A stretch of DNA of 64,000 nt from positions 1 to 64,000 of the forward strand of contig MPMX01000019.1 in the NCBI GenBank assembly GCA_002238725.1. The letters run 5' to 3'. The notes below the pieces were generated by a model that did not search any database, was not told the origin of the DNA, and saw nothing but the letters and a program-made list of their open reading frames with translations. This DNA is from Rhodospirillaceae bacterium bin65. Lineage in GTDB: Bacteria > Pseudomonadota > Alphaproteobacteria > Bin65. Each line of letters starts with the position of its first letter. Positions within the stretch are counted from its first letter, which is position 1. Positions 28,148 to 36,190 of this stretch are shown in pieces. Position numbers and translations under genes: made by a program.

Positions 28148-28993
28148 TCAGACACCGGCCAGAGCGGCCAGCTTTTTTCCGAGCGCCGTATCGTTTGCGA
28201 TGTCATCGACGATATCGAAGTGATTGCGCGCTTCCATTTCCAGGGTCTCGACCTGACGGCCGGCAGCTGCCAGCAAACCCGCAAAATACCGGCTCTGGCG
28301 CTTGAATTCGTCCGTTTCCTGCCGCCCCCAGGAGATCACGGCCTTCGGGAATGCGCCCAGGTCCGCCAGCGCCGGACTGTTTCGATCCGTCGTTTCCCGA
28401 TCCATCCCGAGAGCCTCGTTGACGTAGGTGCCGAGTAGCGGGGCAAGCTCGTATATCCCCGACATAAGCACAGCGCCCGAGGGGCGAAGATGCGGCGGCA
28501 GTTTCAGGCAGCACATTGCGGCCAGATGAGCCCCGGCGGAACTGCCGGTCACGACGATGCGCTTAGGGTCGACCCCCAGCTCCCCGGCGCCGGCGGCCAG
28601 GCGGGCGAGCGCAGCGCAGCATTCTTCGACGATGTCGTCGATGCCGGCATCCGGCGCCAGCGTGTAGTCCACCGCGGCAAAGGCCATGCCGCGCGACAGG
28701 GTGTCGATTGCCGGGAAGAACGACTCATTCTTGGAAAGCTCCTGCCAATAGCCGCCGTGGATGAAAACATGAAGCGGCACGGCAGAGGCGGAAGAGGGCG
28801 CAATGACATCGATCGTATTCGACGGACGCGGGCCGTAGCCGATGCTTCGCACGTTCGGGCACGCGGCATAGGCTGCCGCGCTCTTGTCGACATAGCCCTG
28901 GATATACGGATCCAGGTCTCCGTCGAGCGCGGAGCTGGGCGAATAGGCGATCGCGCGGGTCTCGGCATCCATGGAACGCCACAGGGGTTTCAC
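28148..28993 (-). CDS. Kynurenine formamidase-like alpha/beta hydrolase
   Basis: A 281-residue alpha/beta hydrolase of the kynurenine-formamidase/HSL type. The oxyanion motif is FIHGGYWQELSKNES, the nucleophile elbow VTGSSAGAHLAAM, and the acid/histidine parts lie in the last 60 residues (EARNHFDIVDDI). HGGYW is characteristic of eukaryote-like kynurenine formamidases, unrelated to the cyclase-fold KynB. The start is GTG 28993 with GGAGGTGCGAAG immediately upstream. Position next to tryptophan dioxygenase makes hydrolysis of N-formylkynurenine the likely reaction; deformylation of another N-formyl product is possible. Confidence 0.87.
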   Translation of the reverse strand: MKPLWRSMDAETRAIAYSPSSALDGDLDPYIQGYVDKSAAAYAACPNVRSIGYGPRPSNTIDVIAPSSASAVPLHVFIHGGYWQELSKNESFFPAIDTLSRGMAFAAVDYTLAPDAGIDDIVEECCAALARLAAGAGELGVDPKRIVVTGSSAGAHLAAMCCLKLPPHLRPSGAVLMSGIYELAPLLGTYVNEALGMDRETTDRNSPALADLGAFPKAVISWGRQETDEFKRQSRYFAGLLAAAGRQVETLEMEARNHFDIVDDIANDTALGKKLAALAGV

Positions 28994-29035
28994 CTTCGCA
29001 CCTCCGTTGACCCGCCTCGGTCGGCGACGCCGGGA

Positions 29036-29611
29036 TTACTCGCCCAGAATCAGATCGACCATCAGGTCGAGGCAGCGCTCGAGCCTTCGGGACGGCCCGA
29101 CAAGGACGTAGTTCACGGCGAATCCGTCGAACGCCATGAACAGGATATGGGCCAGCGCGGTGTCCTGCATCTGCCGTGCGCGCGCTTCCGGCAGGCACGA
29201 AACGATGAGGTCGGTAATGCGGCGCTCGGCCCAGCGCAGCAGGTCGCGCGAATAGCGGCCTTCGCTGCCCGAGACCGCCAGCCCCTCGACAAAAGTGTTG
29301 CCGAAGGCGCCGTCGGCCGCCGGAAACGTCTTCCACAGCGTCGCGACGATCGTGCGCAGCCGCTGCCGCGGATCGGAGATCGCCGCCGCCTCGGCTTCGA
29401 GCGCCCGGATCTGCCCGCGCAGCCACGGATCGTAGATCGCGAACAGGATGTCCAGCTTCGAATCGAAATAGACATACACGTTCGACGGCGAAATGCCGGC
29501 CCGCTTGGCGATGCCGCGGATCGTCGTCGCGGCATAGCCCCCTTCCTCGAACTCCCGGCGGGCGCTGTCTACGATGCCGGCGCGAACGTCTTCTTTTTTG
29601 GTTTGCGCCAT
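29036..29611 (-). CDS. TetR family transcriptional regulator
   Basis: A 191-residue TetR-type repressor. The N-terminal helix-turn-helix is typical: IVDSARREFEEGGYAATTIRGIAKRAG then SPSNVYVYFDSK. The ligand/dimer domain fills the rest. The frame continues upstream to 29707, but MAQTKKEDVRA is the normal start. It reads leftward at the head of a series (formamidase 42 bases behind) and is divergent from the NicX-like gene. A palindrome at 29667-29681, repeated at 37297-37311, is the probable operator; binding by this protein is inference. Confidence 0.92.
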   Translation of the reverse strand: MAQTKKEDVRAGIVDSARREFEEGGYAATTIRGIAKRAGISPSNVYVYFDSKLDILFAIYDPWLRGQIRALEAEAAAISDPRQRLRTIVATLWKTFPAADGAFGNTFVEGLAVSGSEGRYSRDLLRWAERRITDLIVSCLPEARARQMQDTALAHILFMAFDGFAVNYVLVGPSRRLERCLDLMVDLILGE

Positions 29612-29666
29612 GGCCGAATCGATCTTGACTTGCCTGCCCGGTAGACCGCACCTTGGGGCCATAAAC

Positions 29667-29681
29667 GAACAGTGTTCTTTT
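29667..29681. promoter_or_regulatory. Probable TetR operator, copy 1 (tetR/nicX-like intergenic)
   Basis: The plus strand reads GAACAGTGTTCTTTT. Its core GAACAGTGTTC is an inverted repeat with a single central base. The reverse complement AAAAGAACACTGTTC is identical over 15 bases to 37297-37311. On the minus strand a candidate TetR promoter (TTGCTT at 29707-29702, CATAAA partly inside the site, 17-base spacing) would be blocked by a bound repressor. The site lies 55-67 bases from both divergent starts. Confidence 0.75.
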
Positions 29682-29733
29682 ATGCAATGCCCCCTTTGTG
29701 CAAGCAAGGGCCGGCGACCGAGGGAGTAGGAGC

Positions 29734-30813
29734 ATGGTGCATCTCAATCAGCGCGCGCAAGAGGTCAATCCGGCCAAGCTGGCCATGCTGTACAAGCGCC
29801 AGTTCGAGCTGTGCCGGGTGCAGGAAGGCGAGACCATCGCCTGCGTCTCGGACCTGTCGACCCGGCGCGAATATATCGAGGCCGCGTTCGCCGCGGCTGA
29901 CGAGCTGGGCGCGGACATCTACGAGATGTGCGTCAACAGCATCCCGTCCTGGACAAGGGTCGGCGTCGCCACGATCGGCCAGTGCAAGGGCACGCTCGAA
30001 GCGGCCAAGGCGGCCGACATGATCGTCATCTTCCATGTTCCGCTGTTCACCCGATGGCTGAAGGACGTGACGGAGGCCGGCACACGGGTGCAGATGATCA
30101 TCGATTCGCCGGACGACCTGGAACAGCTCATGGCGCCCGAAGGCCTGAAGGAAGCCTGCCTTTACGGCGACGCCCTTTATGCCAAGACGAAGACGGCCCG
30201 GGTCATCAGCGACGCCGGCACCGACCTGACGTGGGAATGCGGCGAATACCCGGTGATGACCCAATACGGTTTTGCCGATGCGCCCGGGCGGTTCGACCAT
30301 TGGGGCGGCGGCCATATCCACACCTTCCCGAACGAGGGCTCGGCCAACGGCACGGTCGTCCTCGCGCCGGGCGATATCGTGATCCTGCCCTACTGCCGCT
30401 ACATCCAGGACGAGGTCCGCCTCACCGTCGAGGACGGCTACATCCGCAAGGTCGAGGGCGGGCTCGACGCCAGGCTGATGCAGGACTGGCTGGACGACAA
30501 CCGGGAAGACGAGACCGACATGGATCCCTATGCGATCTCGCATCTCGGCTGGGGCCTGAACCCGCAGGCCCTGTGGTATGGCATCGCGCTCAACGGCGAC
30601 GAGCCGGAGCGCAGCCGGGCCGCGGCGCGCACCTTCCCGGGCAATTTCCTGTTCTCGACCGGGCCGAACACGCAAGGCGGCGGCAAGCGCACCACCCGCG
30701 GCCACTACGACGTGCCGATGCGCGACTGCACGATGATGCTGGACAACAAGGTGATCATCGAGAAGGGCCGGATCGTCGATCCGGCGATGATCGTGCCGCG
30801 GGAAATGCGCTAG
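29734..30813 (+). CDS. NicX-like 2,5-dihydroxypyridine 5,6-dioxygenase family protein
   Basis: A 359-residue iron dioxygenase with an M29-aminopeptidase-like fold, the family of nicotinate-pathway NicX, which opens 2,5-dihydroxypyridine to N-formylmaleamate. The three expected iron ligands are visible: His in ISHLGWGLNP (about residue 270), and the H-x-D pair in RGHYDVPMRD (about 326-328). Further family sequence is HWGGGHIHTFPNEGSANG. ATG 29734 follows GGGAGTAGGAGC. It is the first gene of a plus-strand operon with a molybdenum hydroxylase, as expected for N-heteroaromatic breakdown. The exact ring substrate is not certain. Confidence 0.85.
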   Translation: MVHLNQRAQEVNPAKLAMLYKRQFELCRVQEGETIACVSDLSTRREYIEAAFAAADELGADIYEMCVNSIPSWTRVGVATIGQCKGTLEAAKAADMIVIFHVPLFTRWLKDVTEAGTRVQMIIDSPDDLEQLMAPEGLKEACLYGDALYAKTKTARVISDAGTDLTWECGEYPVMTQYGFADAPGRFDHWGGGHIHTFPNEGSANGTVVLAPGDIVILPYCRYIQDEVRLTVEDGYIRKVEGGLDARLMQDWLDDNREDETDMDPYAISHLGWGLNPQALWYGIALNGDEPERSRAAARTFPGNFLFSTGPNTQGGGKRTTRGHYDVPMRDCTMMLDNKVIIEKGRIVDPAMIVPREMR

Positions 30814-30851
30814 CCGCTGGCGCCGGCGCGCCGGGCCGCCGATTTGCGCCT

Positions 30852-31313
30852 ATGAAGATTGCCGGCAGTTTCAACGTTGCGGCGCCTGTGGAACTGACCT
30901 GGCGGGCGATCACCGACCCGCAGGTCGTCGGCGCCTGCCTGCCCGGCTGCGAGGAGATCGAGGCCGTGTCGCCGACGCTGTACCGCGCCCGGATCGGCGT
31001 GAAGCTGGGCCCGATCTCGGCGACGTTCGCTGCGGAGGTCGAGGTGCTCGAGGAGGAGCCGCCCGTCAGGGTCGTATCGGTGACGCGCGGCGAGGAAGGC
31101 GGCCGCGCCAGCCATATCCGATCCGAAAATACCCTGACGCTCGAACCGGCGGATGACGGCGGGACGCGCGTGTCCTATGAAGCGGACATGACGGTCACCG
31201 GGCGGCTTGCCAAATTCGGTTTCGGCGTGATGAAGAAGAAGGCGCAGTCGCTGGCCGCGGATTTTGCCGGCAATCTCGAAGCCCGGCTCAACGAAGCGGC
31301 AAGCGGCGGATAG
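30852..31313 (+). CDS. CoxG-like SRPBCC protein
   Basis: A 153-residue START/SRPBCC-fold protein of the CO-dehydrogenase subunit G group: MKIAGSFNVAAPVELTWRAITDPQVVGACLPGCEEIE is the standard opening, and GVKLGPISATFAAEVEV the second block. CoxG proteins associate with maturation or membrane recruitment of CoxMSL-type enzymes. The C-terminal membrane anchor of classical CoxG is absent; the protein ends soluble at NEAASGG. It lies 38 bases after the NicX-like gene and 6 bases before the FAD subunit. Confidence 0.88.
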   Translation: MKIAGSFNVAAPVELTWRAITDPQVVGACLPGCEEIEAVSPTLYRARIGVKLGPISATFAAEVEVLEEEPPVRVVSVTRGEEGGRASHIRSENTLTLEPADDGGTRVSYEADMTVTGRLAKFGFGVMKKKAQSLAADFAGNLEARLNEAASGG

Positions 31314-31319
31314 ACGGTC

Positions 31320-32174
31320 ATGGAATTCATCAGGCCGGACAGCATCGACGCCGCGGTCGCCGCCCTCCAGGCGGAGAACGCGGCCTGCCTCGCCGGCGGC
31401 GCGACGCTGGTCGCCATGATGAACGCCGATCTGGTGGCGCCGGAGCGGCTGGTCTCGCTGCGCGACGTGGCCGCCTTGCGCACTGCAATGCGGCAGCCCG
31501 ACGGCAGCGTGGTCATCGGCGCCATGCGCCGCCATCGCGAGACCGCGGAGGAAACCGACCTGCGCGACGGCCAGCGTGTGCTGAGCGATGCGGCGGGGCA
31601 GATCGCCAACCCGCCGGTCCGCAACATGGGCACCATCGGCGGCTCCTGCGCCTTCGCCGATCCGGCGGCCGATTATCCGCCCGCCCTGGCCGCCGCCGAT
31701 GCGCGGATTGCGCTGGTCGGCGCCGAAGGCCGGCGCACCCTCCCGGCCGACGCGTTCTTTGTCGACTGGTACGAGACCGCGCTCGAGCCGGGCGAGCTGA
31801 TCGAATCCGTCATCCTGCCGCCGGCGCCGGCGGGAACGGCCGGCAGCTACACCAAACTGGCACGGGTCGCCGGCGATTTCGCGATTGCTTCGGTCGCGCT
31901 CGTGCTTGGGATGGAGGGGGATGCCTGCTCGCATCTGGCGGTTGCGGTCGGGGCCTGCGGACCGGCGCCGGTCCGGCGGCGCGACGTCGAAACCGAATTG
32001 CTTGGCGGTGGCCTAGGCGATTCTGAAATCCGGCGGCTCACCGACGCTCTGGCAGACGGGCTCGACCCGGTCGACGATGTGCGCGCCAGCGCGGACTACC
32101 GCCGCAGGGTCGCGCCCCGGCTGGTCCGCCAGGCCATCGCCGAAGCGAAACAGTGTTTGTCGGGGACGCAATGA
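31320..32174 (+). CDS. Xanthine dehydrogenase family FAD-binding subunit (CoxM-like)
   Basis: A 284-residue medium subunit of a molybdenum hydroxylase. FAD-contact motifs are AGGATLVAMMNADLVAPERLV (about residues 35-55) and the TIGGSCAFADPAADYPPALAAADA block (about 105-128), followed by the C-terminal CO-dehydrogenase flavoprotein domain. It passes electrons from the 2Fe-2S subunit to an acceptor. Its stop overlaps the start of the next gene (ATGA), showing translational coupling. Confidence 0.93.
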   Translation: MEFIRPDSIDAAVAALQAENAACLAGGATLVAMMNADLVAPERLVSLRDVAALRTAMRQPDGSVVIGAMRRHRETAEETDLRDGQRVLSDAAGQIANPPVRNMGTIGGSCAFADPAADYPPALAAADARIALVGAEGRRTLPADAFFVDWYETALEPGELIESVILPPAPAGTAGSYTKLARVAGDFAIASVALVLGMEGDACSHLAVAVGACGPAPVRRRDVETELLGGGLGDSEIRRLTDALADGLDPVDDVRASADYRRRVAPRLVRQAIAEAKQCLSGTQ

Positions 32175-32644
32175 CTGGCGCTTCCATTACCCTCAAGGTC
32201 AACGGCGCCGACAGGCCGGTCGCCGCGGTTGCGCCGTGGACCACGCTGCTGACCGTGCTGCGCGACGAACTGGGGCTGACCGGCGCCAAGCGCGGCTGCA
32301 ACCAGGGGGTGTGCGGCGCCTGCACGGTGACGATCGACGGCGAGCCGGTGCGCAGCTGCCTGTCGCTGGCGCTGAACTGCACGGACTGCGAAATCGCCAC
32401 CGTCGAAGGGCTGGCGCCGGCAGGCTCGCTGGCGCCGGTCCAGCAAGCGCTGGCCGAGGGCAACGCGTTGCAGTGCGGCTTCTGCACCCCCGGTATCCTG
32501 ATTGCCGCCCACGCCCTGTTGCGGCGCAATGAGCCGTTGTCGGTGGACGAGGTACGGGCCGGCCTGTCCGGCAACCTGTGCCGCTGTTCGGGGTACAAGA
32601 AGATTGTCGAAGCCGTCGTCCGGGCTTCGGAGGCGCGGCCATGA
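32171..32644 (+). CDS. 2Fe-2S subunit of molybdenum hydroxylase (CoxS-like)
   Basis: A 157-residue small subunit carrying two [2Fe-2S] clusters. The plant-type N-terminal cluster has GCNQGVCGACTV plus CLSLALNC, and the C-terminal helical cluster has CGFCTPG and NLCRCSGYKKIV. The start at 32171 overlaps the stop of the FAD subunit gene and the stop overlaps the start of the large subunit, both as ATGA. The longer frame from 32153 is not needed. Confidence 0.95.
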   Translation: MTGASITLKVNGADRPVAAVAPWTTLLTVLRDELGLTGAKRGCNQGVCGACTVTIDGEPVRSCLSLALNCTDCEIATVEGLAPAGSLAPVQQALAEGNALQCGFCTPGILIAAHALLRRNEPLSVDEVRAGLSGNLCRCSGYKKIVEAVVRASEARP

Positions 32645-34968
32645 GCCCGCCCGATACCGCCGCAAGCGGCGTCGGCGCCAGCCTGCCCAGGCTCGACGCG
32701 CGGGAGAAGGTGACCGGTCGCGCGCAGTATATCGCCGACATGGTCCGGCCGAACATGCTCCACGCGGCGATCCACGCCAGCCCGGCCGCCCATGCGCTGA
32801 TCACGGGCTACGACACCGCCGAAGCGTCGGCGGTGCCGGGCGTCGCCTGCGTTCTGACCGGCGACGACTTCCCGGACGGCCGCATGGGCGCCTTCATCAA
32901 GGACGAACCGGCCATCGCGAAAGGCAAGGTCCGCTATCCCGGCGAGCCGGTCGCCGTCGTCGCCGCGGAGGACGAAGAGACCGCGCGCCGGGCCGCTGCC
33001 CTGATCCGGGTCGACTACGAGGACCTGCCGGTCGCCGCCACGCCGGACGACGCGATGGCGCCGGACGCGCCAGTTATCCACGAGGACCTGCCGGACTATT
33101 TCAAGGTCTTCCCGGCCATCTGCGGCGGCAATGTCGCCTCGGAGACCGAGCTGTCCGAAGGCGATGTCGACGCCGCCTGGGCGGAGTGCGACGTCATCGT
33201 CGAAGGCGAGTTCGAGACGCCGGCCCAGGCCCATCTCTCCATCGAGCCGGTCGGCGCCCTGGCGGAGGTCGATGCCGACGGGCGCGTTACACTCTGGTCG
33301 GCCAACCAGTCGGTCTTCCGGGTCCAGGCGAATGTCTGCGAAGCGCTGCAACTGCCGATGTCGAAGCTGCGCTGCCTCACGCCCAAGGTCGGCGCCGGCT
33401 TCGGCAACAAGATGGAGCCGCATGTCCAGCCGCTCGTCGTCCAGCTGGCGCTCAAGACGGGCCGGCCGGTCAGGCTGATCCTCAACCGGACCGAGGATTT
33501 CGAGACGGTGCGCGCGCGCCATCCGTTCAAAATCCGCTGCAAGACCGGCGCGAAGAGGGACGGCACGCTGGTCGCGCGCGAACTCAGCGCGATCCTGGAT
33601 TGCGGCGCCTATGGCGACGACAGCCCCGGCGTGCTCGGCTACAGCCTGCTCATGAGCCGGGGGCCGTACCGCATCCCGCACTGCCGCACCTCCGGCAAGC
33701 TGGTCTACACCAACCGCATGCGTTTCGGCGCGTTCCGCGGTTTCGGCAACCCCCAGGTCACCTTCGCGACCGAAAGCCAGATCGACGAAATCGCCGGCCG
33801 GCTCGGCATGGACCCTCTCGACCTGCGCGTGAAGAACATGATGCGGCCCGGCGACCGCTGGTTCGGCGGCGGCGAGGTCGCCTCGAACGGGCTGGCGGAA
33901 TGTATCGAGAAAGCAAGCGCGGCGTCGGGCTGGCGGCAGGGCAGGGCGCGGGCGGCCCCATCCGGCAAGCGACGCGCCCTGGGCGTTGCGGCCTGCGCCC
34001 ATATCAGCGGCCTGCTGGCGACCGGCGCCATCGTCCGGCTGCTCGAGGACGGCTCCGTCGTGCTCAACACCGGCGCGGTCGATATCGGGCAGGGCTCCGA
34101 TACCGTGCTGACCCAGATGTGCGCCTCGGCGCTCAGGGTCCCGGCCGACCGGGTGGCGATCGCCAGCCCGGACACCGACGGCTCGCCCTACAACTGGGGC
34201 ACGACGGCGAGCCGCGTCACCTATACGACCGGGCGCTCCGTGGTCGCCGCGGCGGGGCATGTCGCCGAAGAGATCAAGCGCCACGCCGCCGAGATTTTCG
34301 AGTGCGCCGTCGGGGATCTCGAACTGCGCGACGGCGGCCGGGTCGGCATCAAGGGCGTGCCGGACAAGGAGCTGAGCTATTTCGAGGTCTCGGCCCGGGC
34401 GCACTGGGCCGCCGGCGGGCCCATCGTCGGCGCCGACACCTGGGTCTACAACCAGCCGAGCGTCGATCCGAAACGGGCGATCGCCCGCGGCCTGCCCTTC
34501 CCGCAGATCGGGGTCTACAGCTTCGGCTGCATGATCGCGGCGGTCGAGATCGACGAGACGACCGGTAAGGCCGACGCTGTCGAGGTCTGGTCGGCGATGG
34601 ATGTCGGCAGGGCGATCAATCCCGGCTCGGTCGAGGGCCAGATCGAGGGCGGATTCGTCCAGGGCATGGGCTTCGCGCTGACCGAGGAGATGGTGTTCGA
34701 CGGGCCGCGACTCGTGAATCCGTCGATGATGGACTACAAGGCGCCGACGTCGCTCGATGCACCCTTCGACATCCATTCGATCATCGTGGAGGCGGCTGAG
34801 CCCGACGGGCCGTTCGGCGCCAAGGGGATCGGCGAGATCGGGCTGGTGCCGGCGCCGGCGGCGATCGGGAATGCCGTGGCGGCGGCGACCGGCGCGCGGC
34901 TGCGCCGCTTGCCGCTGACGCCTGAGCGGGTGCTGAACGGATTGCTGGAGAGCGACAGTGAAGATTGA
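32641..34968 (+). CDS. Molybdopterin-binding large subunit of xanthine-dehydrogenase family hydroxylase
   Basis: A 775-residue catalytic subunit. Domains are an aldehyde oxidase hammerhead domain (about 20-130) and the molybdopterin-binding region. The GAFRGFG segment (about residue 363) is the xanthine-dehydrogenase type rather than the AYRCSFR loop of CO dehydrogenase, so CO oxidation is unlikely. The active-site glutamate is in GAKGIGEIGL near residue 727. Three-subunit enzymes of this kind hydroxylate N-heterocycles beside nitrogen (nicotinate, quinoline, nicotine types). It is the natural partner of the NicX-like ring-cleavage enzyme; substrate is inferred only as an N-heteroaromatic. 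Confidence 0.92.
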   Translation: MSPPDTAASGVGASLPRLDAREKVTGRAQYIADMVRPNMLHAAIHASPAAHALITGYDTAEASAVPGVACVLTGDDFPDGRMGAFIKDEPAIAKGKVRYPGEPVAVVAAEDEETARRAAALIRVDYEDLPVAATPDDAMAPDAPVIHEDLPDYFKVFPAICGGNVASETELSEGDVDAAWAECDVIVEGEFETPAQAHLSIEPVGALAEVDADGRVTLWSANQSVFRVQANVCEALQLPMSKLRCLTPKVGAGFGNKMEPHVQPLVVQLALKTGRPVRLILNRTEDFETVRARHPFKIRCKTGAKRDGTLVARELSAILDCGAYGDDSPGVLGYSLLMSRGPYRIPHCRTSGKLVYTNRMRFGAFRGFGNPQVTFATESQIDEIAGRLGMDPLDLRVKNMMRPGDRWFGGGEVASNGLAECIEKASAASGWRQGRARAAPSGKRRALGVAACAHISGLLATGAIVRLLEDGSVVLNTGAVDIGQGSDTVLTQMCASALRVPADRVAIASPDTDGSPYNWGTTASRVTYTTGRSVVAAAGHVAEEIKRHAAEIFECAVGDLELRDGGRVGIKGVPDKELSYFEVSARAHWAAGGPIVGADTWVYNQPSVDPKRAIARGLPFPQIGVYSFGCMIAAVEIDETTGKADAVEVWSAMDVGRAINPGSVEGQIEGGFVQGMGFALTEEMVFDGPRLVNPSMMDYKAPTSLDAPFDIHSIIVEAAEPDGPFGAKGIGEIGLVPAPAAIGNAVAAATGARLRRLPLTPERVLNGLLESDSED

Positions 34969-35785
34969 AGACTACCCGCCGCAGGAGCCGCTCGCGGACT
35001 ACGCCCGGCCCTATCACGAGGAGGTCCAGCGCCTTGGCGCCGGCATCGCCTACGAGGAATTCGCCTACGGCGGCGACGCCTATCAGGGCGTGCTGGTGGC
35101 GCGGGCGGCCGAGCCGACCGGCGACGTGCTCGCCTTCATCCACGGCGGCGGCTGGACCAACGGCTACAAGGAATGGATGGCCTTCATGGCGCCGGCGCTG
35201 ACCGGCCGCGGCATCACCTTCGCCTCCATCGGCTACCGCCTCGCCCCCGGCACGCTGTTTCCGGACGGTTACACCGATGTGCTGGACGGTTTCGCCGCGC
35301 TGCACGGCCGGATCGGCGCGTTCGGCGGCGATCCCGGCCGGATGTTCGTCGGCGGCCATTCCGCCGGCGGCCACTACAGTTCGCTGATGGCGGTGACGGA
35401 CGGGTGGCAGGTGGCGCGTGGGCTGCCGCCGGATGTCGTGCGCGGCTGCCTGCCGGTTTCCGGCGTGTTCGAATTCCGCGAGGGCAGCGGCATGAAGGTG
35501 CGGCCGCGCTTCCTAGGCCCGGCGGAGACCGGCGCGGAAGTGCCGGCCAGCCCGATCGCCAACATCGCCCACACGCCGCCCTTCCTGATGGCCTGGGGCA
35601 GCGAGGATTTCCCGCATTTGCGGCGCCAGGGCGAGGAGATGGCAGCCGCGCTCGAAGCGGCCGGCGGTAGCGCCGAGACCATGGTCTTCGAAGGCTGCGA
35701 CCACTTCCACGCCAACTACGAGGCCGGCAACCCGGACGGCGCGTGGCCGGAACGCGCTACGGCCTGGATGGCGGAGCAAGCGTAG
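34958..35785 (+). CDS. HSL/kynurenine-formamidase-type alpha/beta hydrolase
   Basis: A 275-residue alpha/beta hydrolase starting at GTG 34958 and overlapping the large-subunit stop by 11 bases, so translation is coupled. Oxyanion motif FIHGGGWTNGYKEW, nucleophile elbow VGGHSAGGHYSSL (about residue 134), acid in WGSEDFP and histidine in EGCDHFHANYE. In nicotinate degradation the step after NicX is deformylation of N-formylmaleamate by an alpha/beta hydrolase, so a deformylase or amidase role is attractive, but NicD is of a different subgroup. It ends the plus-strand operon. Confidence 0.87.
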   Translation: MKIEDYPPQEPLADYARPYHEEVQRLGAGIAYEEFAYGGDAYQGVLVARAAEPTGDVLAFIHGGGWTNGYKEWMAFMAPALTGRGITFASIGYRLAPGTLFPDGYTDVLDGFAALHGRIGAFGGDPGRMFVGGHSAGGHYSSLMAVTDGWQVARGLPPDVVRGCLPVSGVFEFREGSGMKVRPRFLGPAETGAEVPASPIANIAHTPPFLMAWGSEDFPHLRRQGEEMAAALEAAGGSAETMVFEGCDHFHANYEAGNPDGAWPERATAWMAEQA

Positions 35786-36190
35786 GCCGGGGCCTTCACC
35801 GGCGGCGCCAACGGCCCCCGCGGCGGCCGGGGTCCGGCGTGTCATGAAATGTCATGATCCATGCCGCTTCGCCTTCTCCCGTCATTCCGACCGAAGCGAT
35901 CCCAAGGATCGCGTAGTGGAGGAATCTCGTCGCCGGCGGCCGGTGCCTGTTTCCAATACCCAGCCGAGGTCCCTCCACTCGCACGCGCTCGGTCGGGATG
36001 ACGGGCGAGGAGGCGAAAGTGTCATGATTTGTCCCGTTCGGTCGGGTCCAGCCGCAGCAGGAACTGGACAGACCATTCTGTTTTTAGTGATTTTTTTTGC
36101 ACACCGGCCTTCCTGCTCGAAGCTGCTGGTTTGTTCATATTATGTTCCTGAAAGAGTGTCAAGCCATTTCACCGGGAATGTCGCGGTCGT
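35786..36190. other. Intergenic region with inverted-repeat element and T-rich tail
   Basis: I see no gene in these 405 bases, which separate convergent genes. It contains the inverted-repeat element described separately (about 35868-36018), flanked by the similar sequences GTCATGAAATGTC (35841-35853) and GTCATGATTTGTC (36021-36033). Bases about 36075-36140 are AT-rich with T runs (TGATTTTTTTTGC) and may terminate transcription arriving from either side. Confidence 0.5.
35868..36018. repeat. REP/MITE-like inverted-repeat element
   Basis: The left arm (about 35868-35898, containing GTCATTCCGACCGAAGCG) and right arm (about 35986-36018, containing CGCTCGGTCGGGATGAC) are imperfect reverse complements over roughly 30 bases, with about 85 bases between. 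The interior GTAGTGGAGGAATCTCG and the arms resemble dispersed intergenic repeats found in many bacterial genomes. No coding capacity. Confidence 0.65.

Noticed and set aside
32038-34776. A 912-codon antisense frame opposite the molybdenum hydroxylase large subunit
   Set aside because: Its composition (Arg, Asp, Gly, His-rich) is that of the complement of a GC-rich gene, it has no recognisable domain, and the plus strand encodes a complete known enzyme.
32641-34968. Annotation of the CoxM/S/L-type enzyme as carbon monoxide dehydrogenase
   Set aside because: The large subunit has GAFRGFG and lacks the AYRCSFR active-site loop of CO dehydrogenase; the gene context is N-heterocycle or aromatic breakdown.
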